A DNA stretch of 15,124 nucleotides from Gonium pectorale (taxonomy: Eukaryota; Chlorophyta; Chlorophyceae; Chlamydomonadales; Volvocaceae). Of the stretch, positions 1 to 8,000 are shown one piece after another. The translations under genes were made by a program, and so were the position numbers. The stretch's first letter is position 1; every line of letters begins with the position of its first letter. Under the pieces are notes generated by a model. That model did no database searches and was not told where the DNA came from. It was given only the letters and a program-made list of their open reading frames with translations. The DNA lies in NCBI GenBank assembly GCA_001584585.1, contig LSYV01000393.1, positions 1 to 15,124 of the forward strand, read 5' to 3'.

Positions 1-11
1 GAGCGCCGTCG

Positions 12-246
12 CATGCGCCCCACTATGAGCCGCCGTAGCATGCGCCCCATATGAGCCGCCGTAGCATGCGCCCCATATGCGCCGCCGTCGCATGCGCCCC
101 ATATGAGCCGCCGTCGCATGCGCCCCATATGAGCCGCCGTCGAATGCGCCCCGTATGAGCCGCCGTCGCATGCGCCCCATATGAGCCGCCGTAGCATGCG
201 CCCCGTATGAGCCGCCGTCGCATGCGCCCCATATGAGCCGCCGTCG
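12..246. repeat. 26-bp minisatellite, nine tandem units
   Basis: Nine near-identical 26-bp units (the first is 27 bp) lie head to tail; a partial unit precedes them at 1-11. Each unit contains the palindromes GCATGC and, usually, CATATG, followed by GCCGCCGTCG or GCCGCCGTAG. Units differ by single substitutions (CATATG/CGTATG, GTCG/GTAG). The array stops about 45 bases before a convincing 3' splice site, so it probably lies in an intron of the upstream gene. The open frame across it on the minus strand is only a result of the repeat lacking stops. There are no spacers, so it is not CRISPR. Confidence 0.93.
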
Positions 247-293
247 CATGAGTTCACGTGTCTTTCTCTGCTCTTGTCTCGCCTCGTGCGCAG

Positions 294-550
294 GAGCGCC
301 CTGGTGGAGGCGATGGCTGCCAAGGGCTACAGCATGGCCTCCCTCACCCTGCCCGGAAACTGCCCGCTCAAGATGCGCACCGAAGAGTGAGGATTTCTAC
401 AAGGCCCTGTCAGGCGCCAGGGCCCTGAGCATCGACGCTGTCCTGCCGTCGGGCAGCCTGCTCGACACCTTGACGGCGCGTCAGAGGTGGCCAGCGAGCC
501 GCCGCCGAAACAGCGGCGCGTCGGCATCGTGGCGAGGACCCGCGGCTGTG
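294..550 (+). pseudogene. coding-like 3' part of an upstream gene, frame apparently broken twice
   Basis: A pyrimidine-rich tract (about 256-290) ends in CAG at 291-293, a good 3' splice site. After it, 295-386 reads in one frame with strongly biased codons (residues begin SALVEAMAAKGYSMASLTLP), then meets TGA at 388-390. Coding-like codons continue at once in the +1 frame (about 386-478, beginning EDFYKALSGARALSIDAVLP). They then return to the first frame at about 479-545 (SEVASEPPPKQRRVGIVART). That pattern fits a one-base insertion near 386 and a compensating loss near 479. A donor (GTGAGG) at 387 offers an alternative in which the exon simply ends at 386. I do not recognise the protein. 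The possibilities are a pseudogene, an assembly error, or a short terminal exon followed by UTR. The right boundary is approximate. Confidence 0.4.
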
Positions 551-571
551 TGCGGTCGTACGGCTGCCCAT

Positions 572-628
572 GCCATGGTACGATGGCACGGCAATGGCAA
601 GAGCAATGGTACTGCCCGGTACCATGGC
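572..628. repeat. 10-bp perfect inverted repeat
   Basis: GCCATGGTAC at 572-581 is the exact reverse complement of GTACCATGGC at 619-628, with a 37-base spacer. A further ATGGTAC copy lies inside the spacer (606-612). The arms could form a stem in RNA near the 3' end of the upstream gene. No function can be assigned. Confidence 0.7.
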
Positions 629-701
629 GCCCTCGGGGCGGTCAATAGAGCCTGGCCCGTCATCGCTGCTGGAGTCGTTGCGCGATGACCGGAGTCGGCG
701 G

Positions 702-836
702 GGGCGCGCCCGCCCTCCCTGCGGGCGGGAGAGGGGCCGTACCCCTCGCCATCCCGCTCCCTCCATCCCCCACACCTACCTCCACACCCGCCTCGACCTC
801 CTCCTCCCGACGCATCATGGGCGCGCCCGCCCTCCC
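702..836. repeat. 18-base direct repeat, two copies
   Basis: GGGCGCGCCCGCCCTCCC occurs at 702-719 and again at 819-836. Each contains the palindrome GGCGCGCC. The first copy overlaps a 7-bp stem formed by 707-713 and 721-727. Confidence 0.8.
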
Positions 837-867
837 GCCGCCCGCAGGGTGGTGGGAGGGCGCCTCT

Positions 868-890
868 CTCCTCCTCCGCAGGAGGAGGAG
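868..890. repeat. perfect 10-bp hairpin with 3-base loop
   Basis: Positions 868-877 (CTCCTCCTCC) pair perfectly with 881-890 (GGAGGAGGAG) around the loop GCA. It is the strongest local stem in the intergenic region. It is simple-sequence in nature, so it may have arisen by slippage and inversion rather than as a regulatory element. Confidence 0.8.
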
Positions 891-898
891 GGCCGCAG

Positions 899-931
899 TC
901 CTGCGGGAGTCCTGCGGGAGTCCTGCGGGAG
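899..931. repeat. three tandem 11-bp units
   Basis: TCCTGCGGGAG is repeated exactly three times (899-909, 910-920, 921-931). A degenerate fourth unit follows (TCCTGCGGAG, from 933). It sits directly after the 868-890 hairpin. Confidence 0.9.
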
Positions 932-1010
932 GTCCTGCGGAGAGGAGGGCAGAGTCGGAGAGGGGGCGGGCGTACATATGCGTCAAAGGCCGCTACTGAG
1001 CCATGCCGGT

Positions 1011-1050
1011 GAGTGGAGTGGAGTGGAATGGAGTGGAGTGGAGTGGAGTG
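1011..1050. repeat. (GAGTG)8 pentanucleotide tract
   Basis: Eight GAGTG units run from 1011 to 1050, the fourth being the variant GAATG. Confidence 0.92.
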
Positions 1051-1115
1051 TGGTTTCCCGAGCGGTCAAAGGGGTGGCACTCAAGGGCTTCGCGGCTTCT
1101 AATCCCGCACCATCC
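1048..1115 (+). other. weak tRNA-like remnant
   Basis: Positions 1055-1073 (TTCCCGAGCGGTCAAAGGG) resemble the D-arm and A-box of tRNATyr/tRNALeu-type genes. Positions 1092-1108 resemble a T-arm (GCGGC, loop TTCTAAT, CCCGC) with one stem mismatch. 1048-1054 can pair with 1109-1115 in six of seven positions counting a wobble. Only 18 bases lie between the D-arm-like and T-arm-like parts, too few for an anticodon arm, and no anticodon stem forms. It cannot be a working tRNA. It is either a decayed tRNA-derived fragment (for example a SINE head) or chance. Confidence 0.2.
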
Positions 1116-1862
1116 ACACACATGCGGGGGAGGGGTGCTCATCATGTTATTGTACCCCGCTGGGTCGCCCATCGCGCCGCTCGCCGCGATGGGCGCGAGA
1201 GGCCGGCTGAGAAGCAAGAGAGCATGGGCGTGGCGCGGCGAGAGGTGGGGTGTTTCGGGTCGACCTGCGGCGAGGGGGGCGAGTGGGACAGTAAAAGACA
1301 GTCACGCCGGAGTCACACGCAACGAACTTCTTATACGCTCGCCCTGGATGCGCGGCGTCGATCAGCAGCCCGCGAGAGCGGCCCAGTAGTCCGGTCTATT
1401 ATGCATGTATGTACGGAGGCAGGCTTCCTAGGATGGTTTCGGATAGAAATGGGGCTATTTACATGGTGAGAGACAAATTCTGTTAGGAATAAGACCGATA
1501 TTGTGACATCGATAATCATTGTTGGTGTCGGCCGGCGTTCGTACGTCGCCCCGCTCCTACCTCATCTGCACTGGTCGCTCGCACAATGTGGTGAACGAGG
1601 GCCCGATAGATTTAGATTTGCTTGTAGCTCGGCGTGCGTGTAGGCGACGGAAGCACAAGGATAAGCAGAGAAGTCCATTAACAACCTAGTCGTACGTTGG
1701 ATTGTGTGGCTAGACCCTTTCATGGTCCGGATAGTACTCTCAACATCTAGCACAATGACCGTAGCTCGGCATTAATGGCAAATTGCGGATCCCCGGCGGG
1801 TGCGACGCCGTCCTAAGCAGCAGCAGTCGTTTGGAGCTCAAGCAATCAAGCTATTGGTCGCA

Positions 1863-2039
1863 ATGGCAGCTGCTGCAGCAGTATCCACCTCGAGCAACGC
1901 AGTGGAGCGTTTTAATAGAACGCTGTTACTGGAGGACGGAGACCGGGCCGAGCTACTGTCTGCCCTAAGCGACATCGAAGAGGTCCAGCAGCTGATCGCC
2001 GCCGACCCAAATGTTGAAATCTTAGGAAGAAATGGTAAT
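1863..2039 (+). CDS. exon 1: start codon and N-terminal segment (residues 1-59)
   Basis: ATG at 1863 sits in GCAATGGC, a good algal start context. The frame is open upstream to about 1800, but without a better ATG. The product begins with an Ala-rich stretch and has an acidic, helix-prone segment (residues 27-46, including [20 protein letters not shown]). I chose the donor GTAGGT at 2040 because it leaves phase 0, which matches exon 2. GTAATG at 2035 is an alternative in phase 1. Codon bias is weaker here than in later exons (TTA, AGA, AAT occur), and the surrounding DNA is less GC-rich, so an annotator could doubt that this exon belongs to the gene. Confidence 0.55.
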
Positions 2040-5000
2040 GTAGGTGATTTTGGGAGGACGGCGTGCCTGTCGTTGTGTCAGCCATGGGAGGTCGGGTGGG
2101 GCGGGTAGGAACACGCGTCATCGTACGTGGGGTTACTTGTCGGGACCGGGTACATCAGGATTCATTGAGCTCATCGCATTTTGGGACAGGGTACCGTGAC
2201 GCCACGAGCGCCCCTATCCACGCACGCACGCCTACAACGAATAACTACATCCCTGACTTGCTTTTCGGCTTCGCAGTGTCCAATTCTGTGCAGCCAACAG
2301 TTTGCGGCGCGACAATCGGAGCTGGCTCGATATGAATTGGGGCAGTTTGCAAAGATCATTTAACAGGCGCGGCCCACGGGAATCGTTGGCCCTCCCCCCC
2401 GCCCAGCTAGCTCAAGGAAAGGCCACCCTGGCCCCTCACCCGCCCCCCCCCCCCCCCGGCCGCCGCCGCCCTGGCAATCCACCACGTGCGGGCCCCCCTC
2501 CCTACTTCCGACAAGGACCGGCTAAGCCGGACGGGACAAACGCTGCTGTCGCCTAGCTCAGTCTTATTCATACCCTTTTACTTTTTACCCCGCCCCAGTT
2601 CCCGCTGGGGGAACACGTCGAGTCGCTGCTCCATACACTCCACGAGGCGGAGGCGGCCGTGGCGCTGGGGCCCGTCGCGGCGCTGCTCGTCAAGGGTGCG
2701 TGCGTGGGCGCTTCCCTGCAGGGGCCGGGGGACGGGGGCCGGGGCGGGACAGGACGGGGGCGTGGGGGAGGGACTGGCTGGCGGGAGGCAGCCTGGTTAT
2801 CTTCCATTTTGGGGATTCGTCAGGCCGCACGTTTCCCCTTCCTCCGGAGGCCACGAAATTCGTTTGGCTGGGGACGATTTCGCCCCCACGGGACCGTGCC
2901 GTTTTCGTAAACATATCGAGGGGTGCTGTCAGTGGTGCAATACGAAAACCGAATCATCACACACATAAGCACCTGATATTTCACCGCCCATCAGGATCAC
3001 CACGAAACCGATGTTAATGGATGAATCGGAACTGAGCACCTGGGCACCCATCCAAGTAGGGGCCTTGTAAGATGTTGCCGCGGCCGTCCATGATTGGCGG
3101 CAGATGGGATCGGACCCGTACGTTTTGGGCTGTTTGCGGACCCTGGAATTCGTGTGGCTGACGACGATACGTGGCCTATCAGAACCTCATTTTTCCCAAG
3201 TCCGGATCAAGTTTACCCTCTCATTTTTCGTAAATCATGTCCACAGCAAGGGGTGTTTTTTTGAAAAAACGTTTAAGATAGCCAGGCTGGCGGGAGGGCT
3301 GGATTACTGGCTGGCGGCTGGCAGGCAGGCAGGCAGGCCATAGGGCCAGCCATGGCTCATCCCCGCCCGCAAGCCAAGCATACATTGGGGCAGCTGGCCC
3401 GTCCATGGGCACGCACAGCCCTGACGTTGCGTTTGCTTTTGGGCCGGCCCCTTGGGCACCGTGCCTCGTTCCACTCTTTCGTCCCCGTCCAACTGCCCTC
3501 GCTTGCGTCTGTTCTGTCGTTCCTGTCGGACCGCAACATCGATCCGCAGCGTACAGCGCCGCCGGCGCACGCCAATGCATACTTGCCCAGCGCTCTCTAC
3601 CCGAGGTGCCGCCCGGCTCCCTCGCGCCCCGCCCCCTCTCCCACAGGCCCGCTGCTGGTGCGGCTGCGCGGCGTCCTGGCCAGGTTCGGCGAGGCGCTGG
3701 AGGCGCTGGGCGGGGCGGCGGACGCGGAGGCCATCGCGGTGGAGGCGGACGGCCGCGACCGCATCCAGCGGGCGGCACAGCGCCTGGGGGAAGTGCGGCT
3801 GCAGGTGCGCCGAGGTTTGCTGGGCTCCCGGTGGCAGGTTGGCGGGCGGATGTGGATTGCGCAGTAGGATGATGAGGAGGAGCGGGAGCATGCGGTGCGG
3901 CATGGTTTACTTGCCGGACCGAACCGCGATGCCCTTGTACCTGTTAGCTTGCGTGCGTGTGTAAGGCCGTGCGTACGGCAGCTTGCGTGCGTAGAGCAAC
4001 CCCGCACCCACATCCTGTAGGGGCAGTCGGCCGGGGCCAGGCGCTGCGGTGTAGTGATTTGACGGACCCGCCTGCGACGCTCCCGGGAAGGACGTCGCCT
4101 CTGTCGCCTTGGCTGGCGTGGGCGCCGGGGTGGGCGGCGCCGGCACGGCGGCCTTTGCGGGCCGCCGGGCAGCAGGCGCTTGGTTTCGCTTCACGAACGG
4201 AAGCCAGCCAGGGGGCATGCATGAATGGGCCGGTGCGCGGCGCCCGCTCTGTCGCCACCCTGTTGCACCCATGATAACCCCCTAACCGCCCTTCCGCCCA
4301 TCCCCGGACCCGTGGCCCCTCGCCTTGATGAGCAGGCGCTGGAGCTGGGGGCAACCTGGTACCGGGGCCTGCAGGAGGACATGTGCGACGCAGCGGCGGG
4401 GCTGGAGGTGGAGGCGGTGCTGAATCGCGCGCTGGAGCAGGCGGGCATCGCCGCAGACATGCTGCACGGGGCCGAGGTGCGGGCGGGCAGGGGCGGGAAG
4501 GGCAGGCAGGGCGGGCAGGCAGGCAGGCGCTTGCTGCTGCTCCTGCGTAACTGCCCTGGGGAACCCCGTTCCCGGTCTTCCGTCGTTCCACATTATTTCT
4601 ACCTGCTGTTGCCTCGTGCGCGGTTCCATGGTGGTATATGTACCCAAACATCCCGCATGCAGTCTCGCTGGCTGCTGGTGTCCGAGGTGCTGGACCTGTC
4701 GGCCATGAGCGGCCAGCAGGAGCCCGCGGCTGACGGTGCGCTGTTCGGGCGGCGGGACCGGGAGCTGCTGGAGCGGGTGGCAGAGGCCCTGCTCTTCGCG
4801 CCGCCGTCCCCGTCACAGCAGACGCCGACGCCATTGGCAGCGGCGGAGGAGGCGGCATCTCCTGCACGGCCCTCCTTCGCTGCGCCGCCGCCGCAGCCGC
4901 TGGTGGTGCCGCCGTCTCCGCAGGACCTGCGGCCGATGCGGCTGCCCGGATCGCTGATGTGCCCCATCACCCAGGTGCGGCCAGTCGCCAGGGCTCACTG

Positions 5001-8000
5001 ACACGCATGGGGCTACAAGGGCTGCAGCCGCTGAGCGCCATCGAAATAGGAGCAGGAGCGCATGGCGCAGGGTGCAGGCCGGGGCTACCGGGGGCCACAT
5101 GGGTGCCGCGACCATTGACTCCCCTTCTGCTCCCGCGCTCCCGGCGGCTGCCACGCTGCCACATATTTCGCCCTGCCCTGCCCTCCCCTCTCCCGCTGCC
5201 GCCCCTGAGACAGCTTTACAGTCTCTACTCCCCCCGCGCGCGTCCCCGCATTTCGCCGCCCACGCAGACCATCATGCGCGACCCCGTCAGCACCGCCACG
5301 GGCCACACGTACGAGCGGAGCGTCATTGAAGCCTGGCTGCAGAGCAAGGATGAGGACCCCATGACCAGTGAGTGGCGCGCCCCGCCCCGCACCGCCCAAC
5401 TTCCTGTCTCCGGCGACCCGTTGTCTGCCCCGTTACGGTGCCTGCCCCGACCATGGGCCCCGATGAGATAGATGCCTGCTGCCCCCTGCGCGTTGCGCTG
5501 TGCCGTTGTCTGGACCGCACACCCTGCATGCATGCTAGTAGGCTCCCTTTGCCAAACCCACTGTCCCATATCGAATGCCTCGTCAAAATCTCGCCCTTGC
5601 ACTCCTCCCCCCAACCACAGAGGAGCGCCTGCCCCACAAGACGCTGGTGCCCGCGTGGACGGTCAAGGGGGTCATCACCGAACTGCTTGAACAGCTGGGC
5701 ATGACGCACGACCAGTACGACGAGCAGGCGGAGACGGGAGGGCTGCGGACGCCCTCGCGCAGGCCGGCTCCACCGTCGCCGCCGCCGTGGCTGGCGCCGC
5801 CGCTGGCTCCGGCGTCGCCAGCTCCCGCTCCCACGGCACCGGCGGCACCGGCGCCGGCGGCAATGCCGGGGCCCTTCGACCGCCCGGTGCGTGACGTTGA
5901 TGGTATGGGGGGATGGAGGTCTCGAGCGAGTGGGGTCGTGTCGTGGACTCGTGGTTAGCATATACGATACGGAAGGTGGGGCGGGTGCGGCGGAAGGCGT
6001 GCCACGCGGGCTACCCATGGAGTGATGACGTACCGTATGGGTATCGGCACGCTGCGGCTTCAGCAGCCCGGGGCCGGGACCGCGGCGCGGATGTGGGAGG
6101 GACGGGAGAACTCATGGGCTACGTCTTGGTTGGGCCGTTGGGCGCGGGCCCAGCGCGCGGTGGACCAGGACGCGCACGGCGGGCGGAGCCTTTGTGAGCA
6201 CGGATAGCGCCTCTCTGTGTGCTGCTGCTGCCACGACGATTCCAGTGCACGTTTCACTCGTTCCTAGGTTCCTGGTTGCTCTCCCTCCCCAACCATCCAC
6301 CCAGGAGTGTGGGCGGGGCCTGCCTGGCGGCACCAGCCCGCATCGCCTCCCTACCCGTAGTCCGCCGGCCCCCTCCCGTACCTCCCTGACGGCCCGCCCC
6401 TGGCCTCTGCCCTCATCGCCTCCGACCCCGGACGCATCCCTCACCTTCCCAGCATCCCTCACTGCCCGTCCCGGCCCGTCCCTCACCTCGTTCCCTCATT
6501 GTCTGCCATCTGTACCCCCGTCCTCTCTGGCCCAACCTCCTTCACTGCCCGCTATCTCCTGCCCCCACGCACGCATCACCTCGCCTTCCCCCGCTCCCCC
6601 CCCCGCCCGGCAGGCCCGGCTGTTCGACTACGTGACTGCCGCACCTAACTACCGCTCCTTCCACGACGCGGCCGACGGGCCTCTGGCGCCCGGCAAGTAC
6701 GGCATCGTGCTGATCGACGACCGGAGCCCCAACAGGCCGCTGAGGGTGGGTGGGGCGTGTTGCTTCCCGATGAAGCAAGGGGCCGGGTAGGTGTAAAAGG
6801 AGGAGGGGGTTCAATGCGTGTGCCAGCGGCTGACATTTGGGCACGCTGACCTCCACGAGTACGTACCAGTGGGCGTGGTTTGCTCGCTGACAATGCGACC
6901 CACGGGTCGGTCCGGCGGGTCCGGCACGGGTTTGTCCGCTCTTGTCGAGTCCGGGCACTGGAGCGGTAAACCTTATCATGATAGGTCAGCTGTTAGGGGT
7001 GGATGTGGCGATGTACCCGGGCCATGACAGGCTTCGCCGGCCTGCGGTCCCTGCCCATCTGGTCCCAGTCCGTCCTCTCGCCCGCTCTCCCGTCCCATCC
7101 CCCACCTCTCCTGTCCCGCCCCCTACCTCACCCGTCCCGTCCCCTACCTCTCCTGTGCGGCTCCTCACCTCCCGTCTCCCCCTCACACCACACAGACATA
7201 CACACACTTGATGTGTTTGAGCAAGCCGCTTGCACTCACGATCGACGCACATACGTACCGTGCACACCCGCCACCGCCGCGCCCTCCGCCCCTTGGCCGG
7301 CCCCTGCGTGCGCCTTTCTTCCCTTAGGGGCCCGCTCGCTGCAGGAGCCGTTCTGAATCCCTCCTCCTTTTCCCACCCCTAACTGATTAATCCCCCACCC
7401 CTCCCATGCGCACACCCGCCACCGCCACCCTCCACCCCCCGGTGGTTCCCTGCCCCCCGTTCCAGGTCCGCTCGCTGCAGGAGCCGTTCCGGCTCTTCTG
7501 GTATGAGCGCGCCGCCGTGCAGCCCGTGCCGGTGGAGTCGCTGCCCGCGGGCACGGCCCTGGCGCTGCCCTCCTCCTCCTCGACCACTGACATGGGCACT
7601 CCCGTCACGCAGCTCACCGGCGGCGCCTGCATGCTGGTGCGGCGGGGGTACGACTGGCGACCGCCCGAGGGGACCAACCCGGAACGGGAGGCGGAGCTGC
7701 GGGCCGAGGTGGGCTGGGTGGTGCCGGTGGGGATGGGTGGGGCGGGCGGGGCGGGGCTGCACGGAGAATGGTGGTGGGCGCAGGACTTCAGCGCGGACGC
7801 ATTAGCTCATAAGCGTGAGGTGGGGCGGCGGGTGTGGGGGTGGAGGTGGCCGGGGTGAGGGCGGGTTACTTCTCAGGGTGGGATGGGCGGGAGGGGGCAA
7901 AACTTCGGGTGGGGTGGCTGGGACAAAATGGGTGGGGGCATGATTCCTCCGATCATGACGATCCAGCTGAGGTCCAGGCACTTAACGAAGGTGTGTGTTT

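Larger units (their letters stand above)
690..1862. other. intergenic region: repeats, then presumed promoter and 5' UTR
   Basis: No exon can be supported here; the long open frames across 570-1469 have repeat-derived or arginine-rich composition. The left half (690-1050) is GC-rich and repetitive: an 18-base direct repeat (702-719 and 819-836), a 7-bp stem (707-713 with 721-727), a 10-bp hairpin (868-890), three TCCTGCGGGAG units (899-931) and (GAGTG)8. The right half, from about 1390, is clearly less GC-rich than the rest of the window. It leads to the ATG at 1863, so it is the likely location of the promoter and 5' UTR of the U-box gene. I see no convincing TATA box, and no TGTAA poly(A) signal of volvocine type for the upstream gene. 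Confidence 0.6.

Noticed and set aside
12..246. CRISPR array
   Set aside because: Units are contiguous with no spacers, and the window is eukaryotic in style.
1048..1115. Functional tRNA gene
   Set aside because: Too short (68 bases), no anticodon stem, mismatches in the T-stem and acceptor stem.
570..1469. 299-residue plus-strand open frame
   Set aside because: It crosses the GC repeats and the (GAGTG)8 tract, is Arg-rich, and shows no domain or splice continuity.
4477..4662. Reading exons 4 and 5 as one continuous exon
   Set aside because: The frame is open, but the interval begins with a strong donor and a GGGC/GGCA repeat and ends with a CAG acceptor; removing it gives a cleaner helical region.
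3944..4867. 307-residue minus-strand open frame
   Set aside because: It is antisense to exons 4 and 5, which carry coherent protein and splice signals; its Pro/Ala/Arg-rich composition is typical of GC-rich shadow frames.
5323..6018. 231-residue minus-strand open frame
   Set aside because: Antisense to exons 6 and 7 of the U-box; low-complexity Arg/Pro content.
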